Positions 25,920-37,619 of a DNA stretch of 64,000 nucleotides are shown in pieces (position 1 is the first letter of the stretch; each line of letters starts with the position of its first letter). Under the pieces are notes generated by a model. The model was not told the DNA's origin. It did no database searches and saw only the letters and a list, made by a program, of their open reading frames with translations. The DNA lies in NCBI GenBank assembly GCA_947568835.1, contig CANOQG010000001.1, forward strand, positions 620,001 to 684,000, written 5' to 3'. Both the position numbers and the translations under genes were made by a program. The DNA comes from Protonemura montana. Taxonomy: Eukaryota > Arthropoda > Insecta > Plecoptera > Nemouridae.

Positions 25920-28900
25920 GCTCCCATACGCTCCAGACTTTCTGCCACGCTAGCCAGTGGCTCCAGACTATCTGCCACGCTAGCCAGAGTCTGCAGACAC
26001 TCTGCAATGCTAGCCAGACGCTCCAGACACTCTGCCACGCTAGCCAGAGGCTGAAGACACTCTGCAATGCTAGCCAGGCGCTCCAGACACTCTGCCTCGC
26101 TAGCCAGCCGCTCCAGACACTCTGCCTCGCTAGCCAGGCGCTCCAGACACTCTGCCACGCTAGCCAGACGCTCCAGACACTCTGATTCGCTACCCAGACG
26201 TTCAAGACACTTTGCCTCGCTCCCCAGACGCTCCAGACACTCTGCCTCGTTAGCAAGGCGCTTTAGAAGCTCTGCCTCGCTAGCCAGGCGCTCCAGACAC
26301 TCTGCCACGGTAGCCAGAGGCTGAAAACACTCAGCAATGCTAGCCAGACGCTCCAGACACTCTGCCACGCTAGCTAGACGCTCCAGACACTCTGATTCGC
26401 TACTTAGACGCTCCAGACACCTTGCCTCGCTACCCAGACACACCAGACACTCTGCCTCGCTAGCTAAACGCTCCAGACACTCTGCCTTGCTACCCAGACC
26501 CTCCAGACACTCTGTCTCGCTAGCCATGCGCTCCAGAATTTCTGCCGTGCTACCCAGACGCTCCAGACTATCTGCCACGCTAGCCAGTGGCTCCAGACTA
26601 TCTGCCACGCTAGCCAGAGGCTCCAGACACTCTGCCACGCTTGTTAGACAATCCAGACTTTCTGCCTCGCTAGCCAGGCGCTCCAGACACTCTGCCTCGC
26701 AAGCCAGCCGCTCCAGACACTCTGCCACGCTAGCCAGACGCTCCAGACACTCTGATTCGCTACCCAGACGTTCAAGACACTTTGCCTCGCTCCCCAGACG
26801 CTCCAGACACTCTGCCTCGTTAGCCAGGCGCTTCAGAAGCTCTGCCTCGCTAGCCAGGCGCTCCAGACACTCTGCCATTCTAGCCAGACGCTCCAGACTA
26901 TCTGCTACGCTAGCCAGAGGCTCCAGACACTCTGCCACGCTAAATAGACGCTCCAGACACTCTGCCTTGCTACCCAGAATCTCCAGACACTCTGCCTCGC
27001 TAGCCAGGCGCTCCAGACACTCTGCCTCGCTACCCAGACGCTTTAGACTATCTGCCACGCTAGCCAGTGGCTCCAGACACTCTGCCACGCTAGCTAGACG
27101 CTCCAGGCACTCTGCCTCGCTACTTAGACGCTCCAGAAACTCTGCCTCACTAGCCAGGCACTCCAGACACTCTGGCTCGCTACCCAGACGATCCAGACAC
27201 TCTGCCTCCCTAGCCAGCCGCTCCAGACACTCTGCCATGCTAGCCAGTGATTTCAGACACTCTGCTACGCTAGCTAGACGCTCCAGACACTCTGCCACGC
27301 TAGCTAGACGCTCCAGACACTCTGCCTTGCTACTTAGACCCTCCAGACACTCTGCCTCGCTAGCCAGGCTTTCCAGACACTCTGCCTCGCTACCCAGACG
27401 CTCCAGACTATTTGCCACGCTAGCCAGTGGCTCCAGACTATCTGCCACGCTAGCCAGAGGCTAAAGACACTCTGCAATGCTAGCCAGGCGCTCCCCCGCT
27501 AGCCAGGCGCTCCAGACACTCTGCCTCGCTACCCAGACGCTCCAGACTATTTGCCACGCTAGCCAGTGGCTCCAGACTATCTGCCACGCTAGCCAGAGGC
27601 TGCAGACACTCTGCAATGCTAGCCAGACGCTCCAGACACTCTGCCACGCTAGCCAGAGGCTGAAGACACTCTGCAATGCTAGCCAGGCGCTCCAGACACT
27701 CTGCCTCGCTAGCCAGCCGCTCCAGACACTCTGCCATGCTAGCCAGACGCTTCAGACACTCTGGCTAGCTACCCAGACTCTCCAGACACTCTGCCTCGCT
27801 AGCCAGGCGCTCCAGACATTCTGCCACGCTAGCCAGACGCTCCAGACACTCTGATTCGCTACCCAGACGTTCAAGACACTTTGCCTCGCTCCCCAGACGC
27901 TCCAGACACTCTGCCTCGTTAGCCAGGCGCTTCAGAAGCTCTGCCTCGCTAGCCAGGCGCTCCAGACACTCTGCCATTCTAGCCAGACGCTCCAGACTAT
28001 CTGCTACGCTAGCCAGAGGCTCCAGACACTCTGCCACGCTAAATAGACGCTCCAGACACTCTGCCTTGCTACCCAGAATCTCCAGACACTCTGCCTCGCT
28101 AGCCAGGCGCTCCAGACACTCTGCCTCGCTACCCAGACGCTTTAGACTATCTGCCACGCTAGCCAGTGGCTCCAGACACTCTGCCACGCTAGCTAGACGT
28201 TCCAGGCACTCTGCCTCGCTACTTAGACGCTCCAGAAACTCTGCCTCACTAGCCAGGCACTCCAGACACTCTGGCTCGCTACCCAGACGATCCAGACACT
28301 CTGCCTCCCTAGCCAGCCGCTTTAGACACTCTGCCATGCTAGCCAGAGATTTCAGACACTCTGCTACGCTAGCTAGACGCTCCAGACACTCTGCCACGCT
28401 AGCTAGACGCTCCAGACACTCTGCCTTGCTACTTAGACCCTCCAGACACTCTGCCTCGCTAGCCAGGCGCTCCAGACACTCTGCCTCGCTACCCAGACGC
28501 TCCAGACTATTTGCCACGCTAGCCAGAGGCTCCAGACACTCTGCCACGCTAGCTAGACGCTCCAGACACTCTGCCTCGCTAGCCAGGCACTCCAGACACT
28601 CTGATTCGCTACCCAGACGTTCCAGACACTTTGCCTCGCTACCCAGACGCTCCAGACTATCTGCAACGCTAGCCAGAGGCTCCAGACACTCTGCCACGCT
28701 AGCTAGACGCTCCAGACACTCTGCCTTGCTACCCAGAATCTCCAGACACTCTGCCACGCTAGCCAGTGGCTCCAGCCACTCTGCCACGCTAGCTAGACGC
28801 TCCAGGCACTCTGCCTCGCTACTTAGACGCTCCAGACACTCTGCCTCGCTAGCCAGCCGCTCCAGACACTCTACCACGCAAGCTAGACGCTCCAGGCACT

Positions 28901-28937
28901 CTGCATCGCTAGCCGGGCGTTCCAGACACTCTGGCTC
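25920..28937 (+). repeat. HOR block 11, 3,018-bp composite type
   Basis: The first ~1,560 bp follow the 1,919/2,459-bp types. At the 19-bp unit (27479-27497) the series switches to that of the blocks at 3541 and 7409, which it follows to the end. A diagnostic C to A at 26255 (GTTAGCAAGG) is shared with 31595 only. Minus-strand stretches are 25865-27448 (527 codons) and 27765-28877 (370 codons). Confidence 0.88.
27479..27497 (+). repeat. 19-bp junction unit, copy 1
   Basis: GCTAGCCAGGCGCTCCCCC, then a normal unit start. Upstream the series belongs to the 1,919/2,459-bp types; downstream it is that of 4620 and 8488, which is itself preceded by CCCC. It therefore looks like a breakpoint joined at a short run of C, not an ordinary deletion. 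Confidence 0.92.
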
Positions 28938-30880
28938 GCTCCCATACGCTCCAGACTTTCTGCCACGCTAGCCAGTGGCTCCAGACTATCTGCCACGCTA
29001 GCCATAGGCTGCAGACACTCTGCAATGCTAGCCAGACGCTCCAGACACTCTGCCACGCTAGCCAGAGGCTGAAGACACTCTGCAATGCTAGCCAGACGCT
29101 CCAGACACTCTGCCACGCTAGCTAGACGCTCCAGACACTCTGATTCGCTACTTAGACGCCCCAGACACCTTGCCTCGCTACCCAGACGCTCCAGACACTC
29201 TGCCTCGCTACCTAGACGCTTCAGACTATCTGCCACGCTAATCAGTGGCTCCAGACACTCTGCCACGCTAGCTAGACGCTCCAGGCACTCTGTCTCGCTA
29301 CTTAGACGCTCCAGACACTGTGCCTCGCTAGCCAGGCACTCCAGACACTCTGATTCGCTACCCAGACGTTCCAGACACTTTGCCTCGCTACCCAGACGCT
29401 CCAGACTATCTGCAACGCTAGCCAGTGGCTCCAGCCACTCTGCCACGCTAGCTAGACGCTCCAGGCACTCTGCCTCGCTACTCAGACGCTCCAGACACTC
29501 TGCAATGCTAGCCAGACGCTCCAGACACTCTGCCACGCTAGCTAGACGCTCCAGACACTCTGATTCGCTACTTAGACGCTCCAGACACCTTGCCTCGCTA
29601 CCCAGACACGCTAGCTAGACGCTCCAGGCACTCTGCCTCGCTACTTAGACGCTCCAGAAACTCTGCCTCACTAGCCAGGCACTCCAGACACTCTGGCTCG
29701 CTACCCAGACGATCCAGACACTCTGCCTCCCTAGCCAGCCGCTCCAGACACTCTGCCATGCTAGCCAGAGATTTCAGACACTCTGCTACGCTAGCTAGAC
29801 GCTCCAGACACTCTGCCACGCTAGCTAGACGCTCCAGACACTCTGCCTTGCTACTTAGACCCTCCAGACACTCTGCCTCGCTAGCCAGGCGCTCCAGACA
29901 CTCTGCCTCGCTACCCAGACGCTCCAGACTATTTGCCTCACTAGCCAGGCACTCCAGACACTCTGGCTCGCTACCCAGACGATCCAGACACTCTGCCTCC
30001 CTAGCCAGCCGCTCCAGACACTCTGCCATGCTAGCCAGAGATTTCAGACACTCTGCTACGCTAGCCAGACGCTCCAGACACTCTGCCACGCTAGCCAGAG
30101 GCTGAAGACACTCTGCAATGCTAGCCAGACGCTCCAGACACTCTGCCACGCTAGCTAGACGCTCCAGACACTCTGATTCGCTACTTAGACGCTCCAGACA
30201 CCTTGCCTCGCTACCCAGACGCTCCAGACACTCTGCCTCGCTACCTAGACGCTTCAGACTATCTGCCACGCTAATCAGTGGCTCCAGACACTCTGCCACG
30301 CTAGCTAGACGCTCCAGGCACTCTGTCTCGCTACTTAGACGCTCCAGACACTGTGCCTCGCTAGCCAGGCACTCCAGACACTCTGATTCGCTACTTAGAC
30401 GCTCCAGACACCTTGCCTCGCTACCCAGACACACCAGACACTCTGCCTCGCTAGCTTAACGCTCCAGACACTCTGCCTTGCTACCCAGACCCTCCAGACA
30501 CTCTGTCTCGCTAGCCATGCGCTCAAGAATTTCTGCCTCGCTACCCAGACGCTCCAGACTATCTGCCACGCTAGCCAGTGGCTCCAGACTATCTGCCACG
30601 CTAGCCAGAGGCTCCAGACACTCTGCCACGCTTGTTAGACAATCCAGACTTTCTGCCTTGCTAGCCAGGCGCTCCAGACACTCTGCCTCGCTAGCCAGAC
30701 GCTCCAGACACTCTGCCTCGTTAGCCAGGCGCTTCAGAAGCTCTGCCTCGCTAGCCAGGCGCTCCAGACACTCTGCCATTCTAGCCAGACGCTCCAGACT
30801 ATCTGCTACGCTAGCCAGAGGCTCCAGACACTCTGCCACGCTAAATAGACGCTCCAGACACTCTGCCTTGCTACCCAGAA
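27498..30880 (+). repeat. 3.4-kb segment shared with 8488-11870
   Basis: Matches at a constant offset of 19,010 bp, including the GCCATAGGC unit at 28997 (9987 in the relative) and the 13-bp unit. The left edge is the 19-bp junction unit at 27479-27497. Confidence 0.8.
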
Positions 30881-31259
30881 TCTCCAGACACTCTGCCTCG
30901 CTAGCCAGGCACTCCAGACACTCTGATTCGCTACCCAGACGTTCCAGACACTTTGCCTCGCTACCCAGACGCTCCAGACTATCTGCAACGCTAGCCAGAG
31001 GCTCCAGACACTCTGCCACGCTAGCTAGACGCTCCAGACACTCTGCCTTGCTACCCAGAATCTCCAGACACTCTGCCACGCTAGCCAGTGGCTCCAGCCA
31101 CTCTGCCACGCTAGCTAGACGCTCCAGGCACTCTGCCTCGCTACTTAGACGCTCCAGACACTCTGCCTCGCTAGCCAGCCGCTCCAGACACTCTACCACG
31201 CAAGCTAGACGCTCCAGGCACTCTGCATCGCTAGCTAGGCGTTCCAGACACTCTGGCTC
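28938..31259 (+). repeat. HOR block 12, 3,342-bp type lacking 34 units
   Basis: 2,322 bp, 1,020 bp shorter than the full block, with the loss placed at about 30880, where the TCTCCAGACAC unit is followed directly by the GCCAGGCACTCC series. That site is also the joint of the 5,340-bp tandem duplication. It has a 13-bp unit at 29597-29609. A to G at 28915, just upstream, is shared only with 34255. C to T at 31236 and 31271 alter the end of the block and the next marker. Confidence 0.88.
29597..29609 (+). repeat. 13-bp truncated unit, copy 4
   Basis: Identical form, carried by the 3.4-kb segment related to 8488-11870. Confidence 0.93.
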
Positions 31260-34200
31260 GCTCCCATACGTTCCAGACTTTCTGCCACGCTAGCCAGTGG
31301 CTCCAGACTATCTGCCACGCTAGCCAGAGTCTGCAGACACTCTGCAATGCTAGCCAGACGCTCCAGACACTCTGCCACGCTAGCCAGAGGCTGAAGACAC
31401 TCTGCAATGCTAGCCAGGCGCTCCAGACACTCTGCCTCGCTAGCCAGCCGCTCCAGACACTCTGCCTCGCTAGCCAGGCGCTCCAGACACTCTGCCACGC
31501 TAGCCAGACGCTCCAGACACTCTGATTCGCTACCCAGACGTTCAAGACACTTTGCCTCGCTCCCCAGACGCTCCAGACACTCTGCCTCGTTAGCAAGGCG
31601 CTTTAGAAGCTCTGCCTCGCTAGCCAGGCGCTCCAGACACTCTGCCACGGTAGCCAGAGGCTGAAAACACTCAGCAATGCTAGCCAGACGCTCCAGACAC
31701 TCTGCCACGCTAGCTAGACGCTCCAGACACTCTGATTCGCTACTTAGACGCTCCAGACACCTTGCCTCGCTACCCAGACACACCAGACACTCTGCCTCGC
31801 TAGCTAAACGCTCCAGACACTCTGCCTTGCTACCCAGACCCTCCAGACACTCTGTCTCGCTAGCCATGCGCTCCAGAATTTCTGCCGTGCTACCCAGACG
31901 CTCCAGACTATCTGCCACGCTAGCCAGTGGCTCCAGACTATCTGCCACGCTAGCCAGAGGCTCCAGACACTCTGCCACGCTTGTTAGACAATCCAGACTT
32001 TCTGCCTCGCTAGCCAGGCGCTCCAGACACTCTGCCTCGCAAGCCAGCCGCTCCAGACACTCTGCCACGCTAGCCAGACGCTCCAGACACTCTGATTCGC
32101 TACCCAGACGTTCAAGACACTTTGCCTCGCTCCCCAGACGCTCCAGACACTCTGCCTCGTTAGCCAGGCGCTTCAGAAGCTCTGCCTCGCTAGCCAGGCG
32201 CTCCAGACACTCTGCCATTCTAGCCAGACGCTCCAGACTATCTGCTACGCTAGCCAGAGGCTCCAGACACTCTGCCACGCTAAATAGACGCTCCAGACAC
32301 TCTGCCTTGCTACCCAGAATCTCCAGACACTCTGCCTCGCTAGCCAGGCGCTCCAGACACTCTGCCTCGCTACCCAGACGCTTTAGACTATCTGCCACGC
32401 TAGCCAGTGGCTCCAGACACTCTGCCACGCTAGCTAGACGCTCCAGGCACTCTGCCTCGCTACTTAGACGCTCCAGAAACTCTGCCTCACTAGCCAGGCA
32501 CTCCAGACACTCTGGCTCGCTACCCAGACGATCCAGACACTCTGCCTCCCTAGCCAGCCGCTCCAGACACTCTGCCATGCTAGCCAGTGATTTCAGACAC
32601 TCTGCTACGCTAGCTAGACGCTCCAGACACTCTGCCACGCTAGCTAGACGCTCCAGACACTCTGCCTTGCTACTTAGACCCTCCAGACACTCTGCCTCGC
32701 TAGCCAGGCTTTCCAGACACTCTGCCTCGCTACCCAGACGCTCCAGACTATTTGCCACGCTAGCCAGTGGCTCCAGACTATCTGCCACGCTAGCCAGAGG
32801 CTAAAGACACTCTGCAATGCTAGCCAGGCGCTCCCCCGCTAGCCAGGCGCTCCAGACACTCTGCCTCGCTACCCAGACGCTCCAGACTATTTGCCACGCT
32901 AGCCAGTGGCTCCAGACTATCTGCCACGCTAGCCAGAGGCTGCAGACACTCTGCAATGCTAGCCAGACGCTCCAGACACTCTGCCACGCTAGCCAGAGGC
33001 TGAAGACACTCTGCAATGCTAGCCAGGCGCTCCAGACACTCTGCCTCGCTAGCCAGCCGCTCCAGACACTCTGCCATGCTAGCCAGACGCTTCAGACACT
33101 CTGGCTAGCTACCCAGACTCTCCAGACACTCTGCCTCGCTAGCCAGGCGCTCCAGACATTCTGCCACGCTAGCCAGACGCTCCAGACACTCTGATTCGCT
33201 ACCCAGACGTTCAAGACACTTTGCCTCGCTCCCCAGACGCTCCAGACACTCTGCCTCGTTAGCCAGGCGCTTCAGAAGCTCTGCCTCGCTAGCCAGGCGC
33301 TCCAGACACTCTGCCATTCTAGCCAGACGCTCCAGACTATCTGCTACGCTAGCCAGAGGCTCCAGACACTCTGCCACGCTAAATAGACGCTCCAGACACT
33401 CTGCCTTGCTACCCAGAATCTCCAGACACTCTGCCTCGCTAGCCAGGCGCTCCAGACACTCTGCCTCGCTACCCAGACGCTTTAGACTATCTGCCACGCT
33501 AGCCAGTGGCTCCAGACACTCTGCCACGCTAGCTAGACGTTCCAGGCACTCTGCCTCGCTACTTAGACGCTCCAGAAACTCTGCCTCACTAGCCAGGCAC
33601 TCCAGACACTCTGGCTCGCTACCCAGACGATCCAGACACTCTGCCTCCCTAGCCAGCCGCTTTAGACACTCTGCCATGCTAGCCAGAGATTTCAGACACT
33701 CTGCTACGCTAGCTAGACGCTCCAGACACTCTGCCACGCTAGCTAGACGCTCCAGACACTCTGCCTTGCTACTTAGACCCTCCAGACACTCTGCCTCGCT
33801 AGCCAGGCGCTCCAGACACTCTGCCTCGCTACCCAGACGCTCCAGACTATTTGCCACGCTAGCCAGAGGCTCCAGACACTCTGCCACGCTAGCTAGACGC
33901 TCCAGACACTCTGCCTCGCTAGCCAGGCACTCCAGACACTCTGATTCGCTACCCAGACGTTCCAGACACTTTGCCTCGCTACCCAGACGCTCCAGACTAT
34001 CTGCATCGCTAGCCAGAGGCTCCAGACACTCTGCCACGCTAGCTAGACGCTCCAGACACTCTGCCTTGCTACCCAGAATCTCCAGACACTCTGCCACGCT
34101 AGCCAGTGGCTCCAGCCACTCTGCCACGCTAGCTAGACGCTCCAGGCACTCTGCCTCGCTACTTAGACGCTCCAGACACTCTGCCTCGCTAGCCAGCCGC

Positions 34201-34277
34201 TCCAGACACTCTACCACGCAAGCTAGACGCTCCAGGCACTCTGCATCGCTAGCCGGGCGTTCCAGACACTCTGGCTC
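31260..34277 (+). repeat. HOR block 13, 3,018-bp composite type
   Basis: Copy of block 25920-28937 at an offset of 5,340 bp, with its own 19-bp unit at 32819-32837. The marker here reads GCTCCCATACGTTCC, a single change from the other copies. The minus-strand stretch 31235-32788 ends 10 codons earlier than its relatives because C to T at 31236 creates a TAG. A to T near 34005 changes GCAACG to GCATCG. Confidence 0.88.
32819..32837 (+). repeat. 19-bp junction unit, copy 2
   Basis: Same junction, 5,340 bp from the first. Confidence 0.92.
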
Positions 34278-37200
34278 GCTCCCATACGCTCCAGACTTTC
34301 TGCCACGCTAGCCAGTGGCTCCAGACTATCTGCCACGCTAGCCATAGGCTGCAGACACTCTGCAATGCTAGCCAGACGCTCCAGACACTCTGCCACGCTA
34401 GCCAGAGGCTGAAGACACTCTGCAATGCTAGCCAGACGCTCCAGACACTCTGCCACGCTAGCTAGACGCTCCAGACACTCTGATTCGCTACTTAGACGCC
34501 CCAGACACCTTGCCTCGCTACCCAGACGCTCCAGACACTCTGCCTCGCTACCTAGACGCTTCAGACTATCTGCCACGCTAATCAGTGGCTCCAGACACTC
34601 TGCCACGCTAGCTAGACGCTCCAGGCACTCTGTCTCGCTACTTAGACGCTCCAGACACTGTGCCTCGCTAGCCAGGCACTCCAGACACTCTGATTCGCTA
34701 CCCAGACGTTCCAGACACTTTGCCTCGCTACCCAGACGCTCCAGACTATCTGCAACGCTAGCCAGTGGCTCCAGCCACTCTGCCACGCTAGCTAGACGCT
34801 CCAGGCACTCTGCCTCGCTACTCAGACGCTCCAGACACTCTGCAATGCTAGCCAGACGCTCCAGACACTCTGCCACGCTAGCTAGACGCTCCAGACACTC
34901 TGATTCGCTACTTAGACGCTCCAGACACCTTGCCTCGCTACCCAGACACGCTAGCTAGACGCTCCAGGCACTCTGCCTCGCTACTTAGACGCTCCAGAAA
35001 CTCTGCCTCACTAGCCAGGCACTCCAGACACTCTGGCTCGCTACCCAGACGATCCAGACACTCTGCCTCCCTAGCCAGCCGCTCCAGACACTCTGCCATG
35101 CTAGCCAGAGATTTCAGACACTCTGCTACGCTAGCTAGACGCTCCAGACACTCTGCCACGCTAGCTAGACGCTCCAGACACTCTGCCTTGCTACTTAGAC
35201 CCTCCAGACACTCTGCCTCGCTAGCCAGGCGCTCCAGACACTCTGCCTCGCTACCCAGACGCTCCAGACTATTTGCCTCACTAGCCAGGCACTCCAGACA
35301 CTCTGGCTCGCTACCCAGACGATCCAGACACTCTGCCTCCCTAGCCAGCCGCTCCAGACACTCTGCCATGCTAGCCAGAGATTTCAGACACTCTGCTACG
35401 CTAGCCAGACGCTCCAGACACTCTGCCACGCTAGCCAGAGGCTGAAGACACTCTGCAATGCTAGCCAGACGCTCCAGACACTCTGCCACGCTAGCTAGAC
35501 GCTCCAGACACTCTGATTCGCTACTTAGACGCTCCAGACACCTTGCCTCGCTACCCAGACGCTCCAGACACTCTGCCTCGCTACCTAGACGCTTCAGACT
35601 ATCTGCCACGCTAATCAGTGGCTCCAGACACTCTGCCACGCTAGCTAGACGCTCCAGGCACTCTGTCTCGCTACTTAGACGCTCCAGACACTGTGCCTCG
35701 CTAGCCAGGCACTCCAGACACTCTGATTCGCTACTTAGACGCTCCAGACACCTTGCCTCGCTACCCAGACACACCAGACACTCTGCCTCGCTAGCTTAAC
35801 GCTCCAGACACTCTGCCTTGCTACCCAGACCCTCCAGACACTCTGTCTCGCTAGCCATGCGCTCAAGAATTTCTGCCTCGCTACCCAGACGCTCCAGACT
35901 ATCTGCCACGCTAGCCAGTGGCTCCAGACTATCTGCCACGCTAGCCAGAGGCTCCAGACACTCTGCCACGCTTGTTAGACAATCCAGACTTTCTGCCTTG
36001 CTAGCCAGGCGCTCCAGACACTCTGCCTCGCTAGCCAGACGCTCCAGACACTCTGCCTCGTTAGCCAGGCGCTTCAGAAGCTCTGCCTCGCTAGCCAGGC
36101 GCTCCAGACACTCTGCCATTCTAGCCAGACGCTCCAGACTATCTGCTACGCTAGCCAGAGGCTCCAGACACTCTGCCACGCTAAATAGACGCTCCAGACA
36201 CTCTGCCTTGCTACCCAGAATCTCCAGACACTTTGCCTCGCTACCCAGACGCTCCAGACTATCTGCAACGCTAGCCAGTGGCTCCAGCCACTCTGCCACG
36301 CTAGCTAGACGCTCCAGGCACTCTGCCTCGCTACTCAGACGCTCCAGACACTCTGCAATGCTAGCCAGACGCTCCAGACACTCTGCCACGCTAGCTAGAC
36401 GCTCCAGACACTCTGATTCGCTACTTAGACGCTCCAGACACCTTGCCTCGCTACCCAGACACACCAGACACTATGGCTCGCTAGCTAAACGCTCCAGACA
36501 CTCTGCCTTGCTACCCAGACCCTCCAGACACTCTGTCTCGCTAGCCATGCGCTCAAGAATTTCTGCCTCGCTACCCAGACGCTCCAGACTATCTGCCACG
36601 CTAGCCAGTGGCTCCAGACTATCTGCCACGCTAGCCAGAGGCTCCAGACACTCTGCCACGCTTGTTAGACAATCCAGACTTTCTGCCTTGCTAGCCAGGC
36701 GCTCCAGACATTCTGCCTCGCTAGCCAGACGCTCCAGACACTCTGCCTCGTTAGCCAGGCGCTTCAGAAGCTCTGCCTCGCTAGCCAGGCGCTCCAGACA
36801 CTCTGTCATTCTAGCCAGACGCTCCAGACTATCTGCTACGCTAGCCAGAGGCTCCAGACACTCTGCCACGCTAAATAGACGCTCCAAGCACTCTGCCTCG
36901 CTACTTAGACGCTCCAGAAACTCTGCCTCACTAGCCAGGCACTCCAGACACTCTGGCTCGCTACCCAGACGATCCAGACACTCTGCCTCCCTAGCCAGCC
37001 GCTTTAGACACTCTGCCATGCTAGCCAGAGATTTCAGACACTCTGCTACGCTAGCTAGACGCTCCAGACACTCTGCCACGCTAGCTAGACGCTCCAGACA
37101 CTCTGCCTTGCTACTTAGACCCTCCAGACACTCTGCCTCGCTAGCCAGGCGCTCCAGACACTCTGCCTCGCTACCCAGACGCTCCAGACTATTTGCCACG

Positions 37201-37619
37201 CTAGCCAGAGGCTCCAGACACTCTGCCACGCTAGCTAGACGCTCCAGACACTCTGCCTCGCTAGCCAGGCACTCCAGACACTCTGATTCGCTACCCAGAC
37301 GTTCCAGACACTTTGCCTCGCTACCCAGACGCTCCAGACTATCTGCAACGCTAGCCAGAGGCTCCAGACACTCTGCCACGCTAGCTAGACGCTCCAGACA
37401 CTCTGCCTTGCTACCCAGAATCTCCAGACACTCTGCCACGCTAGCCAGTGGCTCCAGCCACTCTGCCACGCTAGCTAGACGCTCCAGGCACTCTGCCTCG
37501 CTACTTAGACGCTCCAGACACTCTGCCTCGCTAGCCAGCCGCTCCAGACACTCTACCACGCAAGCTAGACGCTCCAGGCACTCTGCATCGCTAGCCAGGC
37601 GTTCCAGACACTCTGGCTC
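34278..37619 (+). repeat. HOR block 14, 3,342-bp type, full length
   Basis: Same series as the blocks at 9928 and 18410, with a 13-bp unit at 34937-34949. C to A at 36473 is a private nonsense change in the minus frame: it splits what is a 587-codon stretch in the siblings into 35796-36464 (222 codons) and 36471-37559 (362 codons). The plus frame through the same region (35818-37653, 611 codons) stays open. Confidence 0.9.
34937..34949 (+). repeat. 13-bp truncated unit, copy 5
   Basis: Identical form, 5,340 bp from copy 4. Confidence 0.93.

Larger units (their letters stand above)
23480..27370 (+). repeat. 1,919-bp tandem duplication, two copies
   Basis: The series from about 23480 to 25440 recurs from about 25400 to 27360 at an offset of 1,919 bp. 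Outside this range the flanking units differ: GCTAAATAG against GCTAGCTAG on the left, GCCAGGCGCTCC against GCCAGGCTTTCC on the right. It includes one marker per period. Confidence 0.8.
25541..30880 (+). repeat. 5,340-bp tandem duplication, copy 1
   Basis: Matches 30881-36220 at a constant offset of 5,340 bp, including both markers, the 19-bp unit, the 13-bp unit and two diagnostic single-base changes (26255 with 31595, 28915 with 34255). The limits come from the divergence at 30881 against 36221. Confidence 0.85.
30881..36220 (+). repeat. 5,340-bp tandem duplication, copy 2
   Basis: Adjacent second copy. It is also the first part of the 12.3-kb unit that starts at the same place, so 30881 is a joint used twice. 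Confidence 0.85.

Noticed and set aside
27477..27854. Plus-strand Q/T/L-rich frame (A-S-Q-T-L-Q-T-L-C) seen after the 19-bp unit as a distinct gene
   Set aside because: It is just another open frame of the same units, exposed because the junction shifts the frame next to an ATG; identical copies occur at 32817 and 45144.
27479..30880. Transposable element insertion at the 19-bp junction
   Set aside because: The moved segment consists only of array units, has no terminal repeats, target-site duplication or transposase frame, and matches another part of the same array.
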